From contig DHGW01000014.1 of the NCBI GenBank assembly GCA_002402965.1, positions 1 to 64,000 on the forward strand: 64,000 nucleotides of DNA, in the 5' to 3' direction. Of this stretch, positions 1 through 8,700 are shown piece after piece; the stretch's first letter is position 1, and each line of letters begins with the position of its first letter. Made by a program: the position numbers and the translations under genes. This stretch comes from Bacteroidales bacterium UBA4788. GTDB lineage: Bacteria; Bacteroidota; Bacteroidia; Bacteroidales; VadinHA17. Under the pieces are notes generated by a model, which ran no database searches, was not told the origin of the DNA, and was given only the letters and a program-made list of their open reading frames with translations.

Positions 1-30
1 GTAGAGCATAAAGAATTGTAAGACTGTCTG

Positions 31-801
31 TTACCTTCTAAAAATCAACGAATCATGTACCCTCCGCAGGCGTTCCATATCGCGGGCGGAGATATACGGG
101 GCGGGGGGATCGGGATCTTCCGGCGGCCCTGCAACAAGCATATATATCAAAGGTATCAGTGTAAACGGACTCAGACCCACCATCTGTCCTGACGGGATCT
201 GGCCCTTCTCATATGCCTCCATCCGCTGCTTCTGGCGCAGTATCTCGTAGTTGGTTGCCGGGTCGCCAAGCTCAGGTTGTGTTGTCAGACCCTGGTATAC
301 CGCCATCCTGAGGTTATTGGAAGCATTGATCATCTCCTGGTTGGGGGATGGACGTTCAGCCATGATCTCCGCCCTTATGTTTCCCAGGCGCGGGATGACC
401 ACCACTGCCGGTATCATCGTCGTGTCACCGGTGAGATAGATGCCAGCCGTGTATTCCTTTGCGCGGAGAGTATCATGCACTGTAATACTGTACTCACGAT
501 ACCCGATGCAGGTGAAGGTAATTGTGTCATACCAGCGTGCGTACAGAGAGAACATGCCCCTGCTGTCTGTTGCTCCGGCCGTACGTCCCCTGACAATGTA
601 ATGAGCATCCGGCAGGGGTTGCCTTGTGCCGGCGTCAAAAATGACACCGTGAAAAAGTATCGGTCGCGGCTGCTGGGCACGGGCCTCAGGGAGCTGCAGA
701 ACGAAGAGGAAAAAGAGTGGCAGGAGTGCCGGTGAGAGCCTACCTGCCAAGAATGATCTCGTCAAGCGTCCTCTTCGGAACATGATGAACGCCTTTATCA
801 T
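31..801 (-). CDS. Secreted carboxypeptidase-regulatory-like domain protein
   Basis: Up to 256 residues. A hydrophobic stretch (about residues 20-40) ending in PEARAQQ reads as a signal peptide, so the protein is exported. Residues about 48-125 (GVIFDAGTRQPLPDAHY, then DSRGMFSLYARWYDTITF) match the CarboxypepD_reg-like beta-sandwich common at the N-terminus of Bacteroidota surface proteins. The rest (NIRAEIMAERPSPNQE onward) has no domain I recognise. The start is uncertain: ATG codons at 801 and 783 and TTG codons at about 765 and 750 all put a basic segment before the hydrophobic core. The longest form overlaps the nitroreductase gene by 62 bases. Function unknown; probably an envelope protein. 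Confidence 0.75.
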   Translation of the reverse strand: MIKAFIMFRRGRLTRSFLAGRLSPALLPLFFLFVLQLPEARAQQPRPILFHGVIFDAGTRQPLPDAHYIVRGRTAGATDSRGMFSLYARWYDTITFTCIGYREYSITVHDTLRAKEYTAGIYLTGDTTMIPAVVVIPRLGNIRAEIMAERPSPNQEMINASNNLRMAVYQGLTTQPELGDPATNYEILRQKQRMEAYEKGQIPSGQMVGLSPFTLIPLIYMLVAGPPEDPDPPAPYISARDMERLRRVHDSLIFRR

Positions 802-1312
802 CTCGCCAGTATTTTACATCATTATTTTGAATGGTCTCGATGGCCACCTTTTCAACCGGCTTGCCGAGGGCGAGGACAAGCAGTACCTCATACTGTTTCG
901 GAATGTCAAAGACCAGCCTCAGTCTCTCTTTCTTGACGGAAGCGATTATGCATCCGCCGAGGCCGGCTTCAGTTGCGCCAAGCATGATACTCTGTGCAGC
1001 AATCCCATGATCAATTCCAAACGATTCGGATATCTCCTTGTCGCCCAGGATAATAATATAAGCTGAGGGCCTCTCATCAGGATCAGGTCCCTCCCAGTTG
1101 GTGAGGTATCCGGCCCAGGCAAGGCAGGGATACAAGGCTTCGCGCTGGGAAGGTTCAGTAACAAGAATATATTTCAGTGGCTGGCGGTTGGCTCCGGAAG
1201 CTGACAGGCGGGCCAGGTCAACGAGTGAGGCCAGGGTGTCGGCAGAGATGGCATGTGTTGAGTCAAACCGGCGGCAAGTTCTTGTTTTTTCAATGAGTTG
1301 ATGGAGGTTCAT
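740..1312 (-). CDS. Nitroreductase family flavoprotein
   Basis: 190 residues from ATG 1312. The family N-terminal pattern is clear (MNLHQLIEKTRTCRRFD, with the RRF/FMN-contact region), followed by LARLSASGANRQPLKYI (FMN-binding SxxNxQP-like segment) and GLGGCIIASVKKERLR near the middle, typical of small FMN-dependent NAD(P)H nitroreductases. Such enzymes reduce nitro groups, quinones or flavins; the substrate cannot be read from sequence. The longer in-frame extension to 1447 is low-complexity and has no family match, so ATG 1312 is preferred. A TATCTTTG -7 box ends 16 bases upstream of the start codon, implying a very short leader. Confidence 0.9.
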   Translation of the reverse strand: MNLHQLIEKTRTCRRFDSTHAISADTLASLVDLARLSASGANRQPLKYILVTEPSQREALYPCLAWAGYLTNWEGPDPDERPSAYIIILGDKEISESFGIDHGIAAQSIMLGATEAGLGGCIIASVKKERLRLVFDIPKQYEVLLVLALGKPVEKVAIETIQNNDVKYWRDDKGVHHVPKRTLDEIILGR

Positions 1313-1327
1313 AGTCGGAATTTTGCC

Positions 1328-1335
1328 CAAAGATA
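1328..1335 (-). promoter_or_regulatory. Bacteroidota -7 box (TATCTTTG) of the nitroreductase gene
   Basis: Perfect TAnnTTTG on the minus strand, 16 bases before ATG 1312. Transcription would start near 1321. No clear TTTG -33 element is visible. Confidence 0.5.
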
Positions 1336-1484
1336 GAGAAAAAAGCAGGGCGAACGCACCGATCCCGTGTTCCGCAGGAAAAACACAATGTCCGGTCAAC
1401 AGGCAACCGCGTCTGCGTACGCCGTGATGCTCACGGCAGGATGCCATAAGCGAAGCAGCCCCCCACCGGGGTTGCCATAATAAC

Positions 1485-2078
1485 TTATTTTTTCAGCGCC
1501 TCGTCGTACCGCTCGCCTATCACCTTCCAGTCGAGCAGTTCCCGGAACCCCTTGATATAGTCGGGGCGTCTGTTCCTGTAGTCGATGTAGTAGGCATGCT
1601 CCCACACATCACACGTCATCAGCGGCACCAGTCCCGACCTGATCGGATTTCCGGCATTAGACTCCTGGGTGATGGTCAGCCTGCCGTCCGGCTTCATGCA
1701 TAGCCATGCCCATCCTGAACCGAAGAGCGTTGTGGCTGCCTTGGTGAAGGCCTCCATGAAGGCTTCGAACGAGCCATATTCGGCATCGATGGCCTTGGAG
1801 ACGGTACCTGAGGGTGTCCTTTTGCCTGACGGTGAGAATGATGCAAAATAAAAAGTATGGTTCCACACCTGGGCAGCGTTGTTGAAGATACCACCTTCGG
1901 CCTTGCGGATCATTGTCTCAAGCGATGCTTCCTCAAAGGGTGATCCCGGAAGCAGGTTATTGAGGTTATTCACGTAGGCCTGATGATGCTTGCCGTGATG
2001 GTACTCCAGCGTCTCTGGGCTTATGTGAGGCACTAGGTCACCGGCAGCATACTTTAATGGGGGGAGTTCAAATTTCAT
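1485..2078 (-). CDS. sodB: Superoxide dismutase (Fe/Mn family)
   Basis: 197 residues, full length. It dismutates superoxide to oxygen and peroxide in the cytoplasm. All four metal ligands are visible: the first His in SPETLEYHHGKHHQAYV, the second in QVWNHTFYF, and Asp and His in DVWEHAYYIDYRNRRPDYI. The N-terminus FELPPLKYAAGDLVPHIS is typical of the iron-type enzyme, and HTFYF in place of HTFYW is common in Bacteroidota homologues. Fe versus Mn (or cambialistic) use cannot be settled from sequence. Monocistronic by spacing: about 60 bases to mqnD and 170 bases to the nitroreductase gene. A TATATTTA near-match to the -7 box lies upstream. Confidence 0.97.
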   Translation of the reverse strand: MKFELPPLKYAAGDLVPHISPETLEYHHGKHHQAYVNNLNNLLPGSPFEEASLETMIRKAEGGIFNNAAQVWNHTFYFASFSPSGKRTPSGTVSKAIDAEYGSFEAFMEAFTKAATTLFGSGWAWLCMKPDGRLTITQESNAGNPIRSGLVPLMTCDVWEHAYYIDYRNRRPDYIKGFRELLDWKVIGERYDEALKK

Positions 2079-2141
2079 GACCTGGTCAGATTATTAGGAA
2101 TTACATGTAAATATATAAAATTGTGACGACTTGCAGTGCAC

Positions 2142-2972
2142 TCAAAGCAGAAATATCCTGTCGGGGAGAGGCTCTGTCACGCCCTTTTCCTGCGCTACGG
2201 CGAAGAGGCGTTCGATGGCCTTCCTCCCCTCCTCTCCCAGTGAGAGGCTGAAGCTGTTCACATATAGCTTTATGTGCTCGCGTGTGACTTCTTCGTCAGT
2301 TTCACATGCATGCTTCCTGATGAACTCCATCGATTCGAGGGGGCTTGAGCGGGCATATCCGATGCTTCGCCGTATGGCCCTGTTCACTTTTGCACCAACC
2401 TCAGGGTCGATGCTGCGGTTGACGACGATCCCTCCCAGCGGCACCGGCAGTCCGGTCATCTCCTCCCACATGGCGCCGGTGTCGGCTACCAGTCCGAGGC
2501 CCATCGCCTGGTAGGTGAAGCGTGTCTCATGGATGATCAGGCCGGCGTCAGCCTCTCCCGAGAGCACCGCCTCAGGGATGTCAGAGAAGAGGTATTCGCG
2601 TTTGCGCAGAGCTCCGGGCCAGAAGATGCTGAAGAGAAGGTTGGCTGTGGTGTATCTGCCAGGTATGGCTATCATGGCGTCATTCAGTTCGTCAGGCCAT
2701 ATCTTACGCCTGCTCACAACCAGCGGGCCGTTGCTTCGGCCCAGAGCGCTGCCCGCATCCAGGATAAGGTACCCTGACGCTGCGCGGGCGTAAGCATGAA
2801 AGCTCATCTTCGTGATGTCCACACTCCCCTCGACAGCCCTCCTGTTGAGTTCCTCAACGTCAGCCAGGAACCAGTCGAACTCCAGTCCCTCCGTATCAAC
2901 CCTGCCGTGCACCATGGCTTCAAAGATGAAGGTGTCATTGGGGCAGGGTGAAAAGCCAAGTGTCAGTCTCAT
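2142..2972 (-). CDS. mqnD: 1,4-dihydroxy-6-naphthoate synthase (menaquinone, futalosine pathway)
   Basis: 276 residues from ATG 2972. It converts cyclic dehypoxanthine futalosine to 1,4-dihydroxy-6-naphthoate. The hallmark N-terminus MRLTLGFSPCPNDTFIF is present, followed by the periplasmic-binding-protein-like fold with VDITKMSFHAYA and DAGLIIHETRFTY. The in-frame extension to 3044 runs into mqnB and lacks family similarity, so ATG 2972 is chosen. mqnB lies 28 bases upstream on the same strand, making a two-gene menaquinone unit; a UbiD-type decarboxylase at 54957-56846 could supply a later step. Confidence 0.95.
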   Translation of the reverse strand: MRLTLGFSPCPNDTFIFEAMVHGRVDTEGLEFDWFLADVEELNRRAVEGSVDITKMSFHAYARAASGYLILDAGSALGRSNGPLVVSRRKIWPDELNDAMIAIPGRYTTANLLFSIFWPGALRKREYLFSDIPEAVLSGEADAGLIIHETRFTYQAMGLGLVADTGAMWEEMTGLPVPLGGIVVNRSIDPEVGAKVNRAIRRSIGYARSSPLESMEFIRKHACETDEEVTREHIKLYVNSFSLSLGEEGRKAIERLFAVAQEKGVTEPLPDRIFLL

Positions 2973-3000
2973 GATTTCTCGAACAGTTAAGGTAATTGAA

Positions 3001-3699
3001 TCAATGAATTTCATCAGGTTGCTCATTGCCTGCGAGCAACTCAAGCAACAGGATCATTTTTTCTTCCAGGTTACGCAGGGCGATGGGGATATCCCAGTTT
3101 TTAAGGTTACGCGGTTCCACCATGTTGGATACAGCCCTGACGGCTATCCACGGGATGCCTGCCATTGCGCAGGTGTATGCCAGCCACGCTCCTTCCATCG
3201 TTTCGATGCCAGGGTTCCATGCTTTGCGAATGCGTTCGATGACGTGCTGCGATCCGGATGCCATGTTCACCGTGGCTCCCGCGACGGCAGGAAGAAGCCC
3301 GGAGGCGAGGGCAAACCATCTGCCGCTGCAGGGTATGCGGCCTCCGGTGAAAGGCGGCGTGTCGGGATCAGCGAGGCCGGCGCCGAAGAGCGATGTGAAG
3401 CTTCCGTTATCATCCACCCCCATGTCAGCAAAACAATCCGAGAGGGTTGTCACCACGGTTCCCGGAGGCAGCGCCTCCGTGTAGCTGCCCGCTATCCCGG
3501 CGCCGATCACCAGCGCAGGCAACTCCCCTGAGGCGATCCTCTTCTGCAACGCCCACGAAACGGCGGCCCCTCCCACTCCCGTCACAAGGATCTCACAGCC
3601 ACAGCCTGCCGCCTCCGTGGCGCGACGCACTGCCTCCTCCTCTGAGGGATGAGCCACTGCAATCAGGATAGTCCCGAACCCATTATTCATCAGTTGCAT
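3001..3699 (-). CDS. mqnB: Futalosine hydrolase
   Basis: 232 residues. MTAN/nucleoside-phosphorylase fold enzyme that removes hypoxanthine from futalosine. Visible family segments are ILVTGVGGAAVSWALQ, VIGAGIAGSYTEALPPG, the acidic substrate-binding stretch ETMEGAWLAYTCAMAGIP and the C-terminal AVSNMVEPRNLKNWDIP, which is characteristic of MqnB rather than MTA/SAH nucleosidase. ATG 3699 or ATG 3690 (four codons in) are equally possible. It is divergent from the pterin synthase gene and leads the mqnB-mqnD unit. Confidence 0.93.
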   Translation of the reverse strand: MQLMNNGFGTILIAVAHPSEEEAVRRATEAAGCGCEILVTGVGGAAVSWALQKRIASGELPALVIGAGIAGSYTEALPPGTVVTTLSDCFADMGVDDNGSFTSLFGAGLADPDTPPFTGGRIPCSGRWFALASGLLPAVAGATVNMASGSQHVIERIRKAWNPGIETMEGAWLAYTCAMAGIPWIAVRAVSNMVEPRNLKNWDIPIALRNLEEKMILLLELLAGNEQPDEIH

Positions 3700-3720
3700 C
3701 CGTTAGAATGATAAATATAT

Positions 3721-3728
3721 TATTTTTG
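3721..3728 (+). promoter_or_regulatory. Bacteroidota -7 box (TATTTTTG) for the pterin synthase/folE genes
   Basis: Perfect TAnnTTTG, 44 bases before ATG 3773, in the divergent mqnB/pterin-synthase spacer. Confidence 0.45.
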
Positions 3729-3772
3729 AATATAATAGCCCTCATTCCGGACAACCATTTAAATTAGCGGCA

Positions 3773-4183
3773 ATGATCTACCTGACCAGAAGAGAGCGTT
3801 TCAGCTCCGCACACAGAATGTTCCGCACTGACCTTAGTGATGAGGAGAACATGCATATCTACGGCAAATGTTCCAATCCGTTGTGGCACGGGCACAACTA
3901 CGTGCTCAAGGTGACAGTCAGGGGCGAGCCTGACCCTGAAACGGGATACTTTATGAATGCCACGCGGCTGAAGGATATAATGACTGAGAGGGTTGTAGAT
4001 AAGCTTGACCATAAGAACATGAACCTGGAGACAGATTTCATGAAGGGCAAGATTGCCACCACGGAGAACCTGGCCATGGCCATCTGGTACGAGCTGGAGG
4101 AGCCACTGAGAGCCGAGGATGCTACCCTGTACTGCGTGCGGGTGGAGGAGACAGAAAATAACTATGTTGAATACTACGGATAA
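3773..4183 (+). CDS. 6-pyruvoyl-tetrahydropterin synthase / 6-carboxytetrahydropterin synthase family
   Basis: 136 residues, full length. It acts on 7,8-dihydroneopterin triphosphate, the product of FolE encoded next to it. Zinc ligands are His in RFSSAHRMF and the two His in HGHNY; the catalytic Cys sits in GKCSNPLWHGHNY. The Cys-to-His spacing is Cx5HGH, as in eukaryotic 6-pyruvoyl-tetrahydropterin synthase (PTPS), not the Cx3HGH of queuosine-pathway QueD. LDHKNMNL, STTENLA-like (ATTENLAMAIW) and the C-terminal VEETENNYVEYYG also resemble PTPS. I infer 6-pyruvoyl-tetrahydropterin formation as at least as likely as QueD activity. The downstream folE starts one base after the stop codon. Confidence 0.88.
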   Translation: MIYLTRRERFSSAHRMFRTDLSDEENMHIYGKCSNPLWHGHNYVLKVTVRGEPDPETGYFMNATRLKDIMTERVVDKLDHKNMNLETDFMKGKIATTENLAMAIWYELEEPLRAEDATLYCVRVEETENNYVEYYG

Positions 4184-4184
4184 T

Positions 4185-4820
4185 ATGGAAAAACTGAATG
4201 ATGGCAGCGGCAGGCTGTCCGACGGATACAACAAGATCGAAAAATGGAACCCGGAAGTCATTAAAGAGATCTCCGGATATTACTATAACATACTAAAGCT
4301 GCTGGGAGAGGATCCCGACAGGGAGGGGCTGCTCAGGACGCCCGAGCGGGTTGCCAAGGCGCTCAGCTTCCTGACAAGAGGCTACCAGTCAGATCCCGAA
4401 GAGATACTTCGCAGCGCCATCTTCAAAGAAGAGTACCGTCAGATGGTGATTGTAAAGGATATTGACATCTACTCGATGTGTGAACATCACATGCTGCCAT
4501 TCCACGGCAAGGCGCACGTGGCTTACATTCCTGACGGCTTTATCACCGGCCTGAGCAAGATAGCGAGGGTGGTGGAGACATATGCCGCCAGGCTTCAGGT
4601 GCAGGAGCGGCTCACCACACAGATACGTAACTGCATTCAGGAGAACCTCAAGCCGCTTGGTGTGGCAGTGGTCATTGAGGCACAGCATATGTGCATGCAG
4701 ATCAGAGGAGTCCAGAAACAGAACTCCGTCACCACCACCTCGGCATTCACAGGCTGTTTCCTGTCAAACATGAACACTCGCGAGGAGTTTATGCACCTGA
4801 TAGCCAGCAGGTTACACTGA
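4185..4820 (+). CDS. folE: GTP cyclohydrolase I
   Basis: 211 residues from ATG 4185. It opens and recyclises GTP to 7,8-dihydroneopterin triphosphate, the first step of folate and pterin synthesis. Visible motifs: GEDPDREGLLRTPERVAKAL, the zinc Cys/His set in YSMCEHHMLPFHGKAHVAYIP and EAQHMCMQIRGVQKQNS, and GLSKIARVVETYA with substrate-contact residues. The first ATG after the upstream stop (4181-4183) is at 4185; ATG 4164, overlapping the previous gene, is the alternative. Translational coupling with the pterin synthase gene is likely. Confidence 0.96.
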   Translation: MEKLNDGSGRLSDGYNKIEKWNPEVIKEISGYYYNILKLLGEDPDREGLLRTPERVAKALSFLTRGYQSDPEEILRSAIFKEEYRQMVIVKDIDIYSMCEHHMLPFHGKAHVAYIPDGFITGLSKIARVVETYAARLQVQERLTTQIRNCIQENLKPLGVAVVIEAQHMCMQIRGVQKQNSVTTTSAFTGCFLSNMNTREEFMHLIASRLH

Positions 4821-4852
4821 TAATCATTATTAACACCACAACTGACTGAAAT

Positions 4853-5740
4853 ATGAAAGCTTTTGTATTCCCCGGGCAGGGTGCGCAGTTCCCCGGTATG
4901 GGAAAGGATTTATACGAGGGTTACCCCTCAGCCCGTGAAATGTTTGAAAAGGCCAACGTACTGCTTGGTTTCCGCATAACCGATATCATGTTCTCCGGCA
5001 CTGATGAGGAGCTGAGGCAGACACGGGTGACCCAGCCGGCTATCTTCCTGCACTCGGTGATTCTCACCGCAATCTCTGGTGATGCCTTTGCCCCCGCTAT
5101 GGTTGCAGGTCACTCGCTTGGTGAGTTCTCGGCGCTGGTGGCAGCCGGTGCCCTCTCCTTTGAAGAGGGTCTGGCTCTCGTCGCCGGCAGGGCTTCCGCG
5201 ATGCAGAGGGCCTGCGGCATCAACCCGTCGACCATGGCCGCCGTGCTGGGCATGGATGATGCAGTGGTGGAGGAGGTATGCGCAGGACTGGAAGGCGCGG
5301 TGGTGCCGGCCAACTACAACAGTCCCGGCCAGATAGTGATCTCCGGCACCACGGAGGGTGTAGCCCGTGCAACTGAGGAGCTTAAAAACATAGGCGGCAA
5401 GCGAATCATACCCCTGTCAGTCAGCGGCGGCTTTCACTCACCGTGCATGGAACCGGCCAGACTGGAGCTGGAAGAGGCCATCAGGAAAGCACAGTTCACC
5501 AGGCCGGTATGTCCCGTTTACCAGAACGTTACGGGCATGCCGGTCACAGAACCGGCTGAGATAATGGCCAACCTGATCGCACAGCTCACCTCACCGGTAC
5601 GCTGGACACAGACCATACAGAATATGATTTCAGACGGTGCCACGGAGTTCATTGAGGCGGGACCGGGTAACGTGCTGCAGGGACTGATCAGAAAGATCAG
5701 CCCGGCTGTGACGGCATCGGCATTGAAAGCAGGAAGCTGA
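4853..5740 (+). CDS. fabD: Malonyl-CoA:ACP transacylase
   Basis: 295 residues, full length. It moves malonyl groups from CoA to acyl carrier protein for fatty-acid synthesis. The opening AFVFPGQGAQFPGMGKDLY, the nucleophile Ser in GHSLGEFSALVAAGAL, the Arg in LVAGRASAMQ, and the catalytic His in SGGFHSPCMEPA are all present, with the ferredoxin-like subdomain between. It follows folE by 32 bases on the same strand and faces the PEP-synthase-like gene convergently with only 15 bases between the stops, so read-through control there must be tight. Confidence 0.97.
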   Translation: MKAFVFPGQGAQFPGMGKDLYEGYPSAREMFEKANVLLGFRITDIMFSGTDEELRQTRVTQPAIFLHSVILTAISGDAFAPAMVAGHSLGEFSALVAAGALSFEEGLALVAGRASAMQRACGINPSTMAAVLGMDDAVVEEVCAGLEGAVVPANYNSPGQIVISGTTEGVARATEELKNIGGKRIIPLSVSGGFHSPCMEPARLELEEAIRKAQFTRPVCPVYQNVTGMPVTEPAEIMANLIAQLTSPVRWTQTIQNMISDGATEFIEAGPGNVLQGLIRKISPAVTASALKAGS

Positions 5741-5755
5741 GGCTGAGGCGAATTA

Positions 5756-8700
5756 TCAGCTGCCCAGCGAAATCACCGCCATCCCTATCTTCCCATCCAT
5801 TCTTATGACCATGGGTTTGGGAAACCTGACATGTCTGAACCAGTGGCCTTTGCCTATCTCCTTCTGGTTCCTCAGCTTGTTCCACATGATGACCCCCTCT
5901 GCAGTTGCTTCGTTCACAGCCAGGTAACCTATACTCATCGAGGTGACATTATGGAAGAAATGAGAGCCCTGTGAGGCATCGACATGGAAGTTGGGCAGGC
6001 TCACCTCGACGATTATCCTGGCGTTGGATATCTGCGGCCATTCCACCGGTATGCCAAGGAACCGGTCCTTGGTGCCCCAACGGCCGGGACCGATGAGCAC
6101 ATACTTTCTCCCCTGTGCCAGCATCTTACGGTTAATGGCATCAATCTCCTCAGCCATCTCATTGGTCTTCAGGTTGTCAAACCTGTCAGGCTCCACATAG
6201 ATGATATCAGTGATGCCCTCAACCAGCCCGTTGCCCATGCTCTTGCGGGAGACGAGCAGCGTATCCTCATTGAAGACACTTTCCGGGTCGATGGAATATC
6301 CTGCGCCACTGCCCACCAGCGGCTTGATCTGAAGCAGGTAGAAAGTGGCCCTGCCGTCCTCATCCTTATCCAGGTCAACGGCATACTCAATCTCCACAGG
6401 CGCACCGAAGGCTTCTCTCACCACCTCGAGCACCGTCTTGACGGTATTTGCAAGGGGCAGATAGTCATACTTCAGGATATTGGCAAAGTTAACGACTCTT
6501 GGTCCGGGCATGCTCAGTCCAGGTTTAAGGGTATCATCATCAACGCTGTAGACAGATGCTGCATGAGTCAGCGTGCCGTCGCTCTCCGCCCTTGAGATAT
6601 CAAGTTTCACCAGGCCTGCATTCTCTCCCTGGAGGAGATCCACCTCGCTTTGTGCCAGGTTAACGGCATAAAACTCCGTCTGGGAGTATCGGGTAAGATC
6701 CCTGATGGAGACAATATCCAGGGCAGGGTAAGCGGGTGAGAACCTGAAGGCCCTCTCACCGTCGAGCACATACTGACCCAGCCCTACAGCCGCCACGGCA
6801 AAACCGTCATGCGGGGTCATATTGGCCACCGGGTAGAAGTTGAACGACTGTGCCGTACCGCTTATGTGAGGGTAAAAGATCTCACCGTACCGATGGCCCA
6901 CAACTGCCTGGATGACCACGGCCATCTTCTCCTGTTCCACCTTGTAGTTCACTGCCTCGAAGTAGATGCGTGAGTTGTCTGAGTAGATAGAAGAGAAAAC
7001 AAGCTTTATGGCCCCGATGAGCTGTATCAGCCTCACCTCGGGGTCAGGGTGGTTGTTGGGCAGCAGGTAGGTGCCGAAGATTCCGGAGAAGGGTTGGCTC
7101 AGAGAGTCTTCGAAGAGGCTCGACGACCTCACAGCCAGCGGTTTGTTGTTAAGCCTGATGAAGACACTCAGCTTATGCTCCAGCTCGTCGCTGATCGTTC
7201 CGGCAAGGAACTGCTTCTGCAGCGCGGTGAAGTCCTTCTCATGGCTGACCACCTCCCAGAGGCGGTTGGTATCCATAAACTGGTCGAACTCGTCGGTACC
7301 TATGATAGCGGTGACGGGCGTGCGGACGTTGATCCCCGGCAGCAGCCGGCCCAGTTCGAAGCTGTAGATGAGTGTGCTGATGAATGCCAGGCCACGGCCT
7401 TTCCCTCCCAGCGAGCCGCCGGCAAAGCTCACCACGTTCGACTCGTCAATCATGACTGACTCATCGAAGTTGACCACCTTGCCCTTGTTCATCTCCCGGC
7501 GCCTCTTGCGAATCAGGTTGATGAGGAACTCCCTCATCTCCCTCAGGCTCTTGAAGTCTGAGATTTTAACCGGGTTGATGATCTTGGCGACCTTCACCTC
7601 TCCCCTTGCCATCAGCCATAGCGAGAAGTGGTTCTTCATGGCGTGGTAGACGAGTGAATCTTCCGGCACCGTCTTGAGGAAGGCTTCGAACTCCTTCATC
7701 GACTTGGCCACGGCAATCTGCCGTCCTTTGGTGTCACGGTAGACGAAGTGGCCAAAGCCAAGGTAATAGGTTATGAATGACTTGATGTCCTGGAGCAGTG
7801 ATTCAGAATTCTTGTTGATGAAGTTTGCCTTCAGCTGTTCTGCAAAGCGGGCGTTCCCGGGGTCTGATGACTGCAGCACGGTAGGAAGGTTAGGCTGCTC
7901 CTCCCTTATGAGCCGTATCATGTCATAGCCGGCCATGTCACAGAGTTCGCCGTTACGCGGGAACCGCATGTCAGAAATGACACCCAGGAGACTGTCCTTG
8001 TATTTTGCATAAATTGACATCGCCTCCTCCCATGTTGTTGCCAGGAGTATCTTCGGTCTGGCCCTCAGTTTCAGCACCTTGTAGAGCTCATCAGAGGAGA
8101 CGTCCTCAATGAGTATGCGTGTCTGCTCAAGCACCAGGGTGTAGAGCATCGGCACATAGGTGGAATAGTAATCCGGAGAATCCTCTACTATGAGTATGAC
8201 CCCTGTGAGTCCCTTCTGCGTGTCGTTCCCTACGTTCACCTTGTCTTCGAGCAGTTTTGCCATGGCGAAGAAGACCTTTGATTCCCCGGTCCATACGAAG
8301 AGGTTGTCAAAGGGGACGCCGAGTCTCTTCTGCTCCTGCACCCAGGGTATGTCGCCCGGGTTATTGAGCAGGATGTAAGTCGGGATGTAGGGATATTTCT
8401 GCTTTATCTTGCGGCAGAGGTTCATGGGGTTACTCTTGTCAACACCCACCATGATTATGATCATGTCATAGTGTCTGGCCTCCAGGCGGGAGAAGGATTC
8501 ATCCTCGCCGGAGACCCCGGTGATGCGGGGGATGGTGGTGAGGCTCATCTGGTAGTATTCTCCCAGCATGTAATCGGAGAAGCGCCCCTCACCCTCTATG
8601 GAGTATGCGTCATAGAGGCTGGCCACGAGAAGTATCTCCCTGACCATGAAAGGCATAAGATCATGAAAGACATCCCTCTCGGCATTATGCCTGTCGAGGA

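Noticed and set aside
1..30. Similarity of GTAGAGCATAAAGAATTGTA at the window edge to part of the 31.5-kb element
   Set aside because: Only short fragments match, and their order and spacing differ, so a common repeat cannot be claimed.
2812..3531. A 239-codon plus-strand open frame
   Set aside because: It runs antisense across mqnD and mqnB, both confidently identified by family motifs.
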